Shown here piece by piece: positions 9,354 through 18,624 of a stretch of 64,000 nt of DNA. Numbering within the stretch: position 1 is the first letter of the stretch; the number at the start of each line of letters is the position of its first letter. Both the position numbers and the translations under genes were made by a program. The stretch is from the NCBI RefSeq assembly GCF_003933235.1, contig NZ_RWJI01000001.1, positions 1,308,001 through 1,372,000 on the forward strand. Direction: 5' to 3'. Source of the DNA: Sphingorhabdus wooponensis. GTDB lineage: Bacteria; Pseudomonadota; Alphaproteobacteria; Sphingomonadales; Sphingomonadaceae. The notes under the pieces are model-generated. The model searched no databases, had not been told where the DNA came from, and saw nothing but the letters and a program-made list of their open reading frames with translations.

Positions 9354-9592
9354 ATTACCCCGTCCGGTGCTTTTTGTTCGGCTGGCTTGTATCTTGCGTT
9401 AAGCACACTGGCTAGCGCTTATGTGGGGCGTCAGGCAATTCCGGTGATAGGAATAGCTCTCAGGAAGGCCTTTCTGCGTCATTTTACCCGCCATACCTCA
9501 AAAACAAGGCTGGCTTTTGACGATAAAAGAAATGTCCCTATTGTAAATTGCTCGATTGCCGTCAAAGAGCGCCCTGAAACATGGAGTGAATA

Positions 9593-10345
9593 ATGGCATT
9601 TTCGACTGTTAAGGTTTTGACCACGCATCATTGGAACAAGGGACTTTTTTCCTTTTCGGTGTCACGGCCGGCCTCATTTCGCTTTGTGAGCGGTCAATTC
9701 GTCATGATTGGTCTCATGGTCAATGGTAAGCCGTTGATGCGTGCTTACTCCATGGCTTCGCCATTCTGGGATGAATCGCTGGAGTTTTTAAGCATCATCG
9801 TTCCAGATGGTCCGCTCACCAGCCAATTGTGCAAAATCCAGCCCGGCGACGAAATTCTTTTAGGCGCCAAACCAACCGGCACGCTCACGCTTGACGCGTT
9901 GCTGCCCGGTAAAAGGCTGCATCTGATTGGCACGGGAACCGGATTGGCCCCTTGGCTGTCAATCATTCGTGATCCTGAAGCCTATGAACGCTATGAAAAA
10001 ATAACCGTGCAACATACTGTCCGGCAAGTCGAAGATCTGGCATTTCGTGATGTTCTGGAATCGCAGCTAGCGGATGACCCCTTGGTTGCAGACGAAGCCA
10101 AGCAGAAGCTCATTTATGACGCATCCGTCACCAAATGTCCGACTTGGACAGGCGAAAATCGGCGCATCACGCAGAGAATTGAAAGTGGCGATTATCCGCT
10201 CGACCCCGAATTTGACCGCGTCATGCTCTGCGGCAGCATGGCGATGATTAAGGAAACTGGGGCACTTTTGGAAAGTCTTGGGTTCACTGAAGGCGCACAA
10301 TCGCAACCCGGCACTTATGTGCTGGAACGCGCATTTGTCGGCTAA
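9593..10345 (+). CDS. fpr: Ferredoxin--NADP(+) reductase
   Basis: FAD enzyme exchanging electrons between NADPH and ferredoxin/flavodoxin, used in redox defence and Fe-S biosynthesis. The FAD-binding motif RAYSMAS is at about residues 50-56, the NADP-binding GTGTGLAPWLS in the middle, and the C-terminus ends in VLERAFVG like subclass I bacterial reductases. Length of 250 aa is typical. GGAGTGA precedes the ATG at good distance. A weak promoter candidate (TTGACG at 9517, 18-nt spacer, TTGTAA at 9541) lies in the 239-bp gap upstream. The last 4 bp overlap the end of the convergent epimerase gene. Confidence 0.92.
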   Translation: MAFSTVKVLTTHHWNKGLFSFSVSRPASFRFVSGQFVMIGLMVNGKPLMRAYSMASPFWDESLEFLSIIVPDGPLTSQLCKIQPGDEILLGAKPTGTLTLDALLPGKRLHLIGTGTGLAPWLSIIRDPEAYERYEKITVQHTVRQVEDLAFRDVLESQLADDPLVADEAKQKLIYDASVTKCPTWTGENRRITQRIESGDYPLDPEFDRVMLCGSMAMIKETGALLESLGFTEGAQSQPGTYVLERAFVG

Positions 10346-11358
10346 TCGGGCAATGACCCCGCTTTTGTTCCGAACCGCCAGATGATGCTATTTTCATAGC
10401 GCTCCCCGGGGACGAGTAAAATCGGCGCAAAAGACGCTTGATTTGGCGCATCAGGAAACATCTGCGGTTCCAAAGCAATGGCATCACCCTTGTGATAGCT
10501 TTTGCCCGCCTTGCCCGCGATGGAACCGTCAAAAAAATTACCGGAGTAGAATTGCAGACCGGGTTGGTTGGACAGCAATGTCATTGTCCGTCCCGACACG
10601 GGATCTTCCAACACCGCCTGCGGCCGTGGCTGTTGCGCAACAACCTCATCAACGACCCAATTATGGTCATATCCATGCCCATGCCGCATTTGGGCATCAG
10701 CAACATCTCCGATATACTTACCGATTGGCTTCGCTGTGCGAAAATCAAAGGCGGTGCCCGCCACAGGGCGGCGCTCGCCGGTCGGGATGAGTGCGGCATC
10801 CACGGGCACATAATGCGCGGCATGGATCGTCAACAGATGGTCCATTGCGTCGTAGGCGCTGCCCTCCCCGCCCAAATTCCAATACGCATGGTTAGACAGA
10901 TTTACGACAGTTGGCGCATCTGTGGTCGCTTGATACCGCACCGATAGAGCGTTGTCCGCGTGCAATTGGTAGGTCGCCGTTACGGATAGGTTTCCAGGAT
11001 AGCCTTGGTCACCATCTGGGCTAAAATGCGAAAGCGTGACCGACAGTGCATCTTCGTCGCAGGCGGTGATGGTCCAGTTGGCTTTGTCAAATCCCACATC
11101 GCCACCATGCAAGGAATTGCCGGCATTATTGGCAGGAACCAGATATTCTTTTCCCTCTAACATAAAGCGCGCACCCGATATGCGGTTGGCGACGCGCCCT
11201 ACGGTAGAACCGAAATAATGCAGATGCGCCACATAGGCGTCCAGCGTATCAAAGCCCGTTATCACATCCGCAAACCGGCCTTGCGCATCGGGCACATGGA
11301 CCGATAATATGGTCGCACCATAGCTGATGATACGCACCCGCATGCCGTTTGCGTTCAT
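10342..11358 (-). CDS. galM: Aldose 1-epimerase (galactose mutarotase), N-terminus unresolved
   Basis: Interconverts alpha and beta anomers of aldoses. Family features: NSLHGG loop, catalytic His region LSNHAYWNLGG, and the catalytic Glu in ALEPQMFPDAPNQ. The first in-frame ATG is at 11358, but the reading frame stays open upstream to 11463 and encodes a typical GalM first strand (FFGTLANGDSVEAITL) just before that ATG. No ATG, GTG or TTG occurs in this extension. Candidates are ATT (11434-11436) after a GAGGAA sequence, several CTG codons, or an ATG near 11448 in another frame implying a frameshift. So either a rare start codon is used, or the gene is N-terminally damaged. Confidence 0.85.
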   Translation of the reverse strand: MNANGMRVRIISYGATILSVHVPDAQGRFADVITGFDTLDAYVAHLHYFGSTVGRVANRISGARFMLEGKEYLVPANNAGNSLHGGDVGFDKANWTITACDEDALSVTLSHFSPDGDQGYPGNLSVTATYQLHADNALSVRYQATTDAPTVVNLSNHAYWNLGGEGSAYDAMDHLLTIHAAHYVPVDAALIPTGERRPVAGTAFDFRTAKPIGKYIGDVADAQMRHGHGYDHNWVVDEVVAQQPRPQAVLEDPVSGRTMTLLSNQPGLQFYSGNFFDGSIAGKAGKSYHKGDAIALEPQMFPDAPNQASFAPILLVPGERYENSIIWRFGTKAGSLPD

Positions 11359-11522
11359 CAGCGTAATCGCTTCAACGCTATCTCCGTTGGCGAGCGTTCC
11401 GAAAAATTCTCTGCTCAGTTTCGACAGCGTCAGAATAGTTTCCTCTTCATTCAGGCGCTTTTACGCGTCACAAACGCCTCAGATTTCGTGCAGCACACGG
11501 CGTCCTAGCTATGTGAAAGCCG

Positions 11523-12248
11523 TTAGACGTTCTGCCCCTGTGCTTCTTTGTTATCGTAGCGCATTTCAAGATAACGGCCACGCACCGCCAGCTTATCCAG
11601 CTCTCCGCGTGAAATCTGTCCGGTCATGGTTTCAATTTCGCGATCTATGGTTTTCAATCCGTCCACAAGCTGCTGGGCGGGTGTTTTCCCCGCATGTTCT
11701 TTGTGTTTCAGGCTATCCGGAATTTTCTTATAACCGTTAATAAGTTCGGGCAGATGTTCGCCCACCAGCTTACGCACTTCGCGCGCTGCCGGGTCGTTTT
11801 CATCCAATGTCTGCAATTGCGGCGCAAGCTGGTCCAATCGCAAGCCAATATCCTGCATCAACGTTACCGCTGGCGCAGGCAGCGCCGGACGCTGCGCCTC
11901 CAACCAGATTTCGGTCTTGCCCGCCAAAGTGGCCAAATCCGTAACGCGCAGGCTCTCCGCAGTAGGCATGGGCATTTCGGGATAGCGCATCAACACATAT
12001 GCCGCCGCCGCACTGACGATGCCGGTAATCATCACGCCCCAAAAGCCGATGCCGTCGATAATCGCGCCAACAATGCCAGCGCCAATCAACACCACGCCGA
12101 CAGCGACCACCGCCTTGCTCAGCTTGCCCCAAAAATGCGCACGGCGCAGCGCCTGCGATTTGGAACCGATGGGTTTCATCCGCACATTGCGCAACGAACG
12201 CGCAGCCGCGTTTAGCGTCTCGTTAGCGTTTGATGCTGGGCTGTTCAT
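11523..12248 (-). CDS. XpaC-like membrane protein (5-bromo-4-chloroindolyl phosphate hydrolysis family)
   Basis: Small protein with a basic N-terminus, two adjacent transmembrane helices (about residues 35-58 and 65-88) and a charged, helical cytoplasmic C-terminal domain. It resembles the XpaC/YceG family, which is almost always encoded next to TelA, as here (36 bp downstream of telA on the same strand). The family name comes from a Bacillus phenotype; true function is unknown, and a role in envelope stress tolerance with TelA is inference. Confidence 0.75.
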   Translation of the reverse strand: MNSPASNANETLNAAARSLRNVRMKPIGSKSQALRRAHFWGKLSKAVVAVGVVLIGAGIVGAIIDGIGFWGVMITGIVSAAAAYVLMRYPEMPMPTAESLRVTDLATLAGKTEIWLEAQRPALPAPAVTLMQDIGLRLDQLAPQLQTLDENDPAAREVRKLVGEHLPELINGYKKIPDSLKHKEHAGKTPAQQLVDGLKTIDREIETMTGQISRGELDKLAVRGRYLEMRYDNKEAQGQNV

Positions 12249-12283
12249 ATGATCAATGCATTCATGGATAGATATGGCACGGC

Positions 12284-13492
12284 TTACCCCTCCAAAGCCG
12301 CGAGCAGACCAGTGTCTTGGCTATCCTTCACCGCCTGCGCCTGACCTTCGGCACGGGCGATGTAGCCCTTGGACTTTTCGACTTCTTTCTCAAGCGCGTC
12401 CGATGTCTGCTTCATGCTGTCGAGCGCCTTCAACTTGAACGTATCAATAGCGTCCATCGTGTCATAGATATTTTGGAACGCACGGCTTAATGTTTCCAGC
12501 GGAATGGTCGATGCCGCTGCCTGTTCATGAATGCGCCCCGTATTGTCGCGCAGCAATTTTCCAGTGCTGTCGATGATATTCGCTGTTGTCGTGTTCAACG
12601 ACGTGATTTGGTCCAATACCAGTTTTTGGTTGGTCATGGCCTGTGCCACCGTCACCGCCGTCCGCAATGCCCCGACCGTCGTGGTCGATGCTCGGTCAAC
12701 GCCTTTTACCAGCTCGACATTATTCTTCTTCACAAGATCAAGCGCGAGATATCCCTGCACCGTCACAGCCATTTGGGTAAGCAAATCCTGTGTCCGTTGC
12801 CGCACATAGAATAATGCGCTTTCCTTTATCGCCCGCGACTTGGCTGGATCGGATAACTCCAATTCAGCCGCCTTTTCCTCCAGCTTTGCATCCAATTGCT
12901 TGGACATGACGATCATTTGTTCGAGCTTGCCCATGGCAACCCACAGATTTTGACGCTCCACATCGATGGCAGCATTGTCCATCAACAGTTCGTCTTTGCC
13001 GTTGCCAAGCCGCCCGAGGATTGAGCTGATATGCGTTTGTGAACTTTGATAGCTGTCGAAATAATTGCGTAATTTATTGCCAAAAGGGATGATGCCAAAC
13101 AGCTTCTGCTTAGTCATCAGATTGCCCTTTTTGGAAGGATCCAAATCTTCGACAACGCGGCGCAGTTCGGCCAGGTCGGCACCAACCCCAGACTCAGCGT
13201 CCATGCGGCGAATGGGTTTATCCAGAAAGCGGTTCGACTGCGCCGACGCCTCCATAATTTCCTTGCGCCCCATGTTGGTCAGCTGGTCAACCCGCTTGCC
13301 AAATTCAGGGCTGTTAACGTCCTGCGCAATCAGATCCGCGACATAGGCATCCACCCGCTGTGCCAACTTTGTTTGCTGTTCATCGGTCACGGGGACCAAG
13401 CCCATTGCCTGTTGCGGCGTGACGGTTGGTACAGGATCCGGCGGTGTAAGCTTCAGCTCTTGCACGGTCGTGGTTGCGGTTTCACTCGACAT
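12284..13492 (-). CDS. telA: Toxic anion resistance protein TelA family
   Basis: Long, mostly alpha-helical soluble protein of the TelA family (named after plasmid tellurite resistance; chromosomal members are linked to tolerance of envelope-acting antibiotics, mechanism unclear). Typical segments include LGIIPFGNKLRNYF-like and LRDNTGRIHEQ-like motifs in the middle and the conserved C-terminal helical part (LETLSRAFQNIYDTMDAID). I prefer the ATG at 13492 (MSSETATT), which has GAGGGA about 9 nt upstream, over the ATG at 13513, which lacks one. Pairs with the xpaC-like gene downstream. Confidence 0.88.
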   Translation of the reverse strand: MSSETATTTVQELKLTPPDPVPTVTPQQAMGLVPVTDEQQTKLAQRVDAYVADLIAQDVNSPEFGKRVDQLTNMGRKEIMEASAQSNRFLDKPIRRMDAESGVGADLAELRRVVEDLDPSKKGNLMTKQKLFGIIPFGNKLRNYFDSYQSSQTHISSILGRLGNGKDELLMDNAAIDVERQNLWVAMGKLEQMIVMSKQLDAKLEEKAAELELSDPAKSRAIKESALFYVRQRTQDLLTQMAVTVQGYLALDLVKKNNVELVKGVDRASTTTVGALRTAVTVAQAMTNQKLVLDQITSLNTTTANIIDSTGKLLRDNTGRIHEQAAASTIPLETLSRAFQNIYDTMDAIDTFKLKALDSMKQTSDALEKEVEKSKGYIARAEGQAQAVKDSQDTGLLAALEG

Positions 13493-13575
13493 GGCCAAAA
13501 ATCCCTCTGTCATTGATTATGAATTTAGATGGAACGCATGCCCGACCATTTCAAGCATTTCCGCCCCCAGCTGTA

Positions 13576-14280
13576 TTATTTTTCTAATACAGCGTCATCT
13601 TGCTGCTTCAAAGCAGCTTCGACCAGCGGCGATAATCCTTCGACAACCCGCGACACACCCTTGGCATTGGGATGGATATTGTCCGGCAGCATTAAGGCCG
13701 GATCCGTCACCACGCCGTCGAGGAAAAAGGGATATAATGACGCACCATATGCATTGGCCAGATCGGGGAAAATCCCGTTGAAAGATTTGACATAATCGGC
13801 ACCTAAATTTGGTGCGGCCAACATGCCCGTCAGCACCACCGGAATGTCACGGCGTTTCAATTCGTCCATCATCGCGGTCAAATTGGCCTTGGTTTCCGTA
13901 GGCTTGATCCCGCGCAACATGTCATTGCCGCCAAGTCCAAGCACAACCAGATCAGGTTTTCGGTCCAGACTATCCAGCACGAAGGCCAGCCGTGCTTTTC
14001 CGGCTGCTGTGGTATCCCCCGACACGCCGGCATTGTGCACCCGGGCATTTATGCCCTCTGCCTGCAATGCCGCCTGCAATACCGGCGCCAGCCCTTCTTG
14101 TGGTGCAAGGCGATACCCAGCATAAAGGCTGTCGCCAAACGCAACGACCAATTGGTCATATTGCGTGACTTTTGCCATTTGCTGCGTTTCGGTCTTATTT
14201 TCGGCTACAGGATTAGACCCGCATCCCGACAACACTTGGATTGCGACACATAACGCCCCATATACCCAAAAACTTCTCAT
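13576..14280 (-). CDS. Arylesterase / SGNH-hydrolase lipoprotein (TesA-like)
   Basis: GDSL-type esterase or lysophospholipase. Block I contains GDSLYAGY (catalytic Ser), block III GGNDMLRG (oxyanion Asn) and block V DNIHPNAKG (Asp and His). The start at 14280 (MRSFWVYG) gives a lipoprotein signal peptide with lipobox LSGC and has AAGGA upstream; an ATG at 14313 would bury it. Divergent from a YbbA/YbbP-type ABC transporter, an arrangement conserved from E. coli tesA-ybbA-ybbP. Confidence 0.88.
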   Translation of the reverse strand: MRSFWVYGALCVAIQVLSGCGSNPVAENKTETQQMAKVTQYDQLVVAFGDSLYAGYRLAPQEGLAPVLQAALQAEGINARVHNAGVSGDTTAAGKARLAFVLDSLDRKPDLVVLGLGGNDMLRGIKPTETKANLTAMMDELKRRDIPVVLTGMLAAPNLGADYVKSFNGIFPDLANAYGASLYPFFLDGVVTDPALMLPDNIHPNAKGVSRVVEGLSPLVEAALKQQDDAVLEK

Positions 14281-14292
14281 AAGGATTTTTCC

Positions 14293-14994
14293 TTGCACGC
14301 TCCGGTCACTCACAAAGCGGATATGGCAATCCGCGCTGCAAATGTCACCCTTAGCCTTGGTAGCAACGACGCATCCGTGTCGATTTTACGCGGCGTAGAC
14401 CTTGATGTACCCTATGACAGCAGCGTGGCGTTGCTTGGGCCGTCAGGATCAGGAAAATCTTCTTTAATGGCGGTGTTGGCGGGCTTGGAACAAGCCAGTG
14501 GCGGCACTGTCCTCGTCGATGGTCTGGATTTCACAAAACTGGATGAAGACGCGCTCGCGCGGGCACGACGTGGGCGCATTGGCATTGTGCTGCAGGCGTT
14601 TCACTTGCTGCCAACCATGACCGCACTCGAAAATGTGGCGATTCCTTTGGAACTGGCGGGTCTGGAAAATCCCTTTGGCCGCGCGCAAAGCGAGCTTGAA
14701 GCTGTTGGCCTTGGTCATCGGCTCACGCATTATCCATCGCAATTATCCGGCGGCGAACAACAACGTGTCGCCATTGCTCGCGCCATGGCCGCAGGACCAA
14801 AAATCATCTTTGCCGACGAACCAACGGGTAATTTGGATGGGTCCACCGGCGCGTCTATTGTCGACCTCTTGTTCGCCCGCCGCGCTGCATTGGGCGCAAC
14901 TTTGTTGATCATAACCCACGACCCCGAACTTGCGCGCAAATGTGACCGGGTGATTGCGATGCAGGATGGCCATGTGGTGGAGAACGCGGGTTGA
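14293..14994 (+). CDS. ABC transporter ATP-binding protein (YbbA/LolD-like)
   Basis: ATPase of a YbbAP-type transporter. Walker A GPSGSGKSS, signature LSGGEQQRVAIARAM, Walker B IIFADEPTGNLD and H-loop ITHDPE are intact. A TTG start at 14293 has AAGGA 7 nt upstream; an ATG at 14323 (MAIRAANVTL) matches the family start better, and either may be used. Divergent from the arylesterase with only about 12 bp between the two starts, so their promoters must overlap the opposite coding regions. Overlaps the permease gene by 4 bp. Confidence 0.9.
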   Translation: MHAPVTHKADMAIRAANVTLSLGSNDASVSILRGVDLDVPYDSSVALLGPSGSGKSSLMAVLAGLEQASGGTVLVDGLDFTKLDEDALARARRGRIGIVLQAFHLLPTMTALENVAIPLELAGLENPFGRAQSELEAVGLGHRLTHYPSQLSGGEQQRVAIARAMAAGPKIIFADEPTGNLDGSTGASIVDLLFARRAALGATLLIITHDPELARKCDRVIAMQDGHVVENAG

Positions 14995-17501
14995 ACCTTC
15001 CGCTCGCTGCCATTTGGCGCATATCGCGCCGTGATTTGTCCGCGCGTATCCGTGGGCTCCGTTTACTGGCGATTTGCCTGTTTCTCGGTGTTGCAACGCT
15101 TGCGGCAATTGGCAGTCTGACCGCAGGCATAGCCGACGAACTGTCAAAGCGTGGTCAGACGATCCTTGGCGGCGATGTCGAAATCGGCATCGCACAACGC
15201 GAAGCAACGCCAGCCGAAATGGCCGCCATGCGCAAAGCAGGCGCAGTCTCCGAAACCATCCGTTTGCGGGCAATGGCGATAGGCACGCAAACAGGCAGCG
15301 ACAGCGTGCTCGCCGAATTAAAGGCCGTAGACCGTGTCTATCCGCATTATGGTGCATTAACCCTGCGCGATGGCGGCATAGCCAAGGCACCGGCCAAGGA
15401 CGAAATTTACATCGGGCCGACCTTAGCCGAACGGCTTGATATCGAAACTGGCGGAACGATCCGCTTTGGTGACGCGACGTTCAAGGTCGCGGGCATTATC
15501 GGCGAAGAGCCTGACCGCTTAGGCGAAGGCTTCACACTTGGTCCGGTGGCTATCATCAACATGACCTCTTTGCCGGATACCGCGCTGATACAACCGGGCA
15601 GCATGTATGAGGCAAAATACCGCATCAAGCTGGCTGCGGACGAAGATGCCGCAGCCGTCGCCAAAGCACTGGAGGCGCAGTTCCCGTCGGCCGGTTGGGA
15701 CATTACGGACCGTTCCAACGGCGCGCCCGGCACGCGGCGCTTCATTGAACGTATGGGCCAGTTCCTGACTTTGGTCGGCCTTGCCGCCTTGGTTATTGCG
15801 GGTATTGGCGTCGGTAATGGCGTGAGCAGTTACCTCGCCAGCAAGCGCGCCAGCATCGCAACATTGAAAGTTACGGGCGCGGACAGCGGGACGATATTCC
15901 GCATATATATGCTACAAATCCTGACCGTTGCCGCAGGCGCAATCATCGCTGGCCTTATGGTGGGCAGTGTTATGCCCATGGTCATTGGCGGGGTCGCTGG
16001 CGACATTTTGCCCGTCGCGCCGGGTTTCAACCTGCATCCCCTGCCCTTATTCATCAGCGCGATTTATGGCCTGTTAATCGCCATTGCCTTTGCCTTGCCA
16101 CCTTTGGCCCGTGCGCGCACGGTGCCTGCTGCGGGCCTGTTCCGCGCGATTGTCGAAGGCAACGCCCGCATCGACCGGCGCAGCACGGTGTGGGTTATCT
16201 CGGCTATCCTTGCCATCATTGCACTTGCGGTGGTGACGGCGCGAGAGCCTTTATTCTCGCTCGCCTTTATCGGCGCGGCTTTTGGCCTGCTGTTGTTGCT
16301 GACTGGCATCGCTTGGTTGCTGCGCTTTATCGCGTTACGCCTGCCACGGCCAAAGGCACCGCTGCCACGGCTCGCACTCGCCAACCTGCACCGGCCCGGT
16401 GCGCAGACGCAGGCATTGGTTGTGGCGCTTGGGCTCGGCCTGACCTTGTTCGTGACCCTCGCGGCCATTCAAACCAGCATCAACAATGAAATCAAAAACA
16501 GCGTACCTGACCGCGCGCCCAGCTTTTTCGCTTTGGATATTCCGCGCGACGGCGAAGCGCAGTTCCGGCAGATGGTCAAAAAGGCTGACCCCAAAGCGGC
16601 TATCAACATGATCCCCGCCTTACGCGGCACTATTGTTGAATTTGGCGGCCAGCGTGTGGAACAATTGGAAGAACTGCCAGAGGGCGCGTGGATCCTGAAC
16701 GGCGATCGAGGACTGACCTATAGCAGTGCCCTACCCAATGGCAGCGAGATAGTTGCGGGAAATTGGTGGCCGCAGGACTATAATGGCCCTGCCTTGGTTA
16801 GCCTTGAGGCAGATGCCGCGGAAAGCTTAGGCGTGGGTGTAGGCGATAGCTTAACCATCAGCCTGCTGGGCGTCGAAGTTCCCGCCAAAATCGCATCCTT
16901 GCGCACCGTCAAATGGGACAATTTTGGCCTCAATTATGTGATGGTATTTTCGCCGGGAAGCCTAGAAGCAGCGCCGCATAATATGGTGGCGACCTTAACG
17001 GTGTCCAAGCCAGCCGAGCGCATATTGGCAAAATCGTTTCCACCGACATTCCCGTCCGCGTCACTGATTGAGGTCGGCGAAGTCACCGCGCAAATCACCG
17101 TTTTACTCACGCAAATGGCGCAAGCTATCGCCGCTGCGGCATCCATCGCCATCTTAGCTGGTATCGCCGTCCTCGTTGGCGCTATCGCCGCTGCGCGCCA
17201 GTCGCGCATCTATGACAGTGTCATTATGAAAATGTTGGGCAGCACAAGGCGGCAAATCTTGGGCGCGCAGGCGTTGGAATATGGCATTTTAGCGGTGGTG
17301 CTTGGTTTAGTGTCGCTGGTGCTCGGCATGTTGGCCGCTTATTTTGTCGTGGTCGAGATATTCGACTTTAGCTTTGCGCCGGATTATGCGGTGCTGGCCC
17401 TGACGCTCGTCGGGGGCGCCGGATTGACATTTGTGTTGGGGATTATCGGATCACTCCCGATCTTAGCGGCACGGCCTTCGGAAGCACTGCGTAGCCTCTA
17501 A
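14991..17501 (+). CDS. ABC transporter permease (YbbP-like, FtsX/MacB superfamily)
   Basis: Large inner-membrane permease with about ten predicted helices in two FtsX-type repeats plus a periplasmic domain. It begins at a TTG inside the stop of the ATPase gene (GGGTTGAAC), so translation is coupled. Recognisable elements are the N-terminal RISRRDLSARIRGLRLL, FtsX segments around YLASKRASIATLKVTGAD, and a C-terminal MKMLGSTRRQILGAQALEYG. Length of 836 aa is close to E. coli YbbP (804 aa). With YbbA and TesA relatives it has been suggested to extract hydrophobic compounds from membranes; substrate not shown here. Confidence 0.9.
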   Translation: MNLPLAAIWRISRRDLSARIRGLRLLAICLFLGVATLAAIGSLTAGIADELSKRGQTILGGDVEIGIAQREATPAEMAAMRKAGAVSETIRLRAMAIGTQTGSDSVLAELKAVDRVYPHYGALTLRDGGIAKAPAKDEIYIGPTLAERLDIETGGTIRFGDATFKVAGIIGEEPDRLGEGFTLGPVAIINMTSLPDTALIQPGSMYEAKYRIKLAADEDAAAVAKALEAQFPSAGWDITDRSNGAPGTRRFIERMGQFLTLVGLAALVIAGIGVGNGVSSYLASKRASIATLKVTGADSGTIFRIYMLQILTVAAGAIIAGLMVGSVMPMVIGGVAGDILPVAPGFNLHPLPLFISAIYGLLIAIAFALPPLARARTVPAAGLFRAIVEGNARIDRRSTVWVISAILAIIALAVVTAREPLFSLAFIGAAFGLLLLLTGIAWLLRFIALRLPRPKAPLPRLALANLHRPGAQTQALVVALGLGLTLFVTLAAIQTSINNEIKNSVPDRAPSFFALDIPRDGEAQFRQMVKKADPKAAINMIPALRGTIVEFGGQRVEQLEELPEGAWILNGDRGLTYSSALPNGSEIVAGNWWPQDYNGPALVSLEADAAESLGVGVGDSLTISLLGVEVPAKIASLRTVKWDNFGLNYVMVFSPGSLEAAPHNMVATLTVSKPAERILAKSFPPTFPSASLIEVGEVTAQITVLLTQMAQAIAAAASIAILAGIAVLVGAIAAARQSRIYDSVIMKMLGSTRRQILGAQALEYGILAVVLGLVSLVLGMLAAYFVVVEIFDFSFAPDYAVLALTLVGGAGLTFVLGIIGSLPILAARPSEALRSL

Positions 17502-17502
17502 T

Positions 17503-17527
17503 CTCCCCATCGACTTGCGATGGGGAG
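17503..17527. terminator. Hairpin between convergent ybbP-like and BASS genes
   Basis: CTCCCCATCG (17503-17512), loop ACTTG, CGATGGGGAG (17518-17527): a perfect 10-bp inverted repeat starting 1 bp after the permease stop and ending 5 bp before the stop of the opposite gene. No T-run follows on either strand, so termination is likely but not certain. Confidence 0.5.
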
Positions 17528-17532
17528 GTCTA

Positions 17533-18492
17533 TTACCGATCTTTCGCAAAATGGGTGGCCAATGGCGCGGAAAGGATCAACTGCGCCATATGATATATCA
17601 GCGTTGGCAGCAGGACCATGCCCGCTATCGCAGGCGGAAATATCGTTGCCGCGAGCGGCGCACCGATGGCGATGCTTTTTTGCCCACCCGAAAACAGCAT
17701 CGTAATCCGGTCGCCGCGCGGTAGCTTCATCGCCCCACTTAAGGCCCAAGCCCCACCAAAGCCGACAAGCAACATGACCGATAACGCCAGCGCGAGCCAC
17801 GCAAGCTCATCGCCGCGCACGATGCTCCATATTCCAGCCACAACCGCGCCCGAAAACGCCACATAGACCGCAATCGCAATCGAGATACGGTCCATCCACG
17901 TTGCCAACTCTTTGTTCCGGTCTACCCATGGTTTGCACCAACGCTGAGCAATTTGGCCAAGTGTGAAGGGCAGAAGCAAGATGAGCGCAATGCGCGCAAC
18001 GGCAGCACCTGAAATATTCGCCTCCCCCACATGCGCCAACACCGCCAAAAGCAAGGGCGACAAAAGTACGCCGATCAGATTGACCAAAGCCGCCGCAACA
18101 ACCGATGCTGCCACATTACCTTTGGCCAAGGCGCAATAAGCCGAAGCCGACTGCACGGTGGAAGGCAGAATGCCCGTAAACAGCAATCCCAAAGCAAGTG
18201 TCGGCGGCAAGATATTGTCGAACACATATGACAAAGCCAATCCTGTCACCGACATCACGCCAAATACGAAAAAGAAAATCGCCCCCTGCAACCGCCAGTT
18301 GCGCACACCATTGACCACTTCATGTCGCGGCAAACGCACGCCGTTGAGAAAGAACAATAGGAATATCGCCGCCAATGAAATGAATGACGCAACCTCTGCC
18401 GCCGCGCCCCGAACGGGCAAGACGCTCGCCAGCAATATGGTGGCGAGCAACAGCATGACAAAGCGATCAGCGAAGATACGAGCGAACATCAT
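17533..18492 (-). CDS. Bile acid:sodium symporter family protein (BASS, YfeH-like)
   Basis: Inner-membrane transporter with about nine or ten helices; LPFTLGQIAQRW and LPSTVQSASAYCALAKGN are typical of the YfeH/SBF-like branch, which is predicted to move organic anions with Na+. Start placed at the MM pair (18492 or 18489, MFARIFADRF), because the longer frame to 18624 would run into typA, whose own start is 18625. Substrate unknown. Confidence 0.85.
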   Translation of the reverse strand: MMFARIFADRFVMLLLATILLASVLPVRGAAAEVASFISLAAIFLLFFLNGVRLPRHEVVNGVRNWRLQGAIFFFVFGVMSVTGLALSYVFDNILPPTLALGLLFTGILPSTVQSASAYCALAKGNVAASVVAAALVNLIGVLLSPLLLAVLAHVGEANISGAAVARIALILLLPFTLGQIAQRWCKPWVDRNKELATWMDRISIAIAVYVAFSGAVVAGIWSIVRGDELAWLALALSVMLLVGFGGAWALSGAMKLPRGDRITMLFSGGQKSIAIGAPLAATIFPPAIAGMVLLPTLIYHMAQLILSAPLATHFAKDR

Positions 18493-18624
18493 TGGCCTTT
18501 GACCGCTGCAATCGCGTATTGCAACACCAGCGATGTTGCGCTGCAGCGCATATTGGGTTAATGGCGCGCGAGAATCTGGCGGCATGTGGCCGCTATGAAG
18601 ACCTTCCAAAAGGCCCATTTCCAA

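Noticed and set aside
9387-9593. 68-aa ORF upstream of fpr
   Set aside because: No ribosome-binding site, no domain, and it overlaps the likely fpr promoter.
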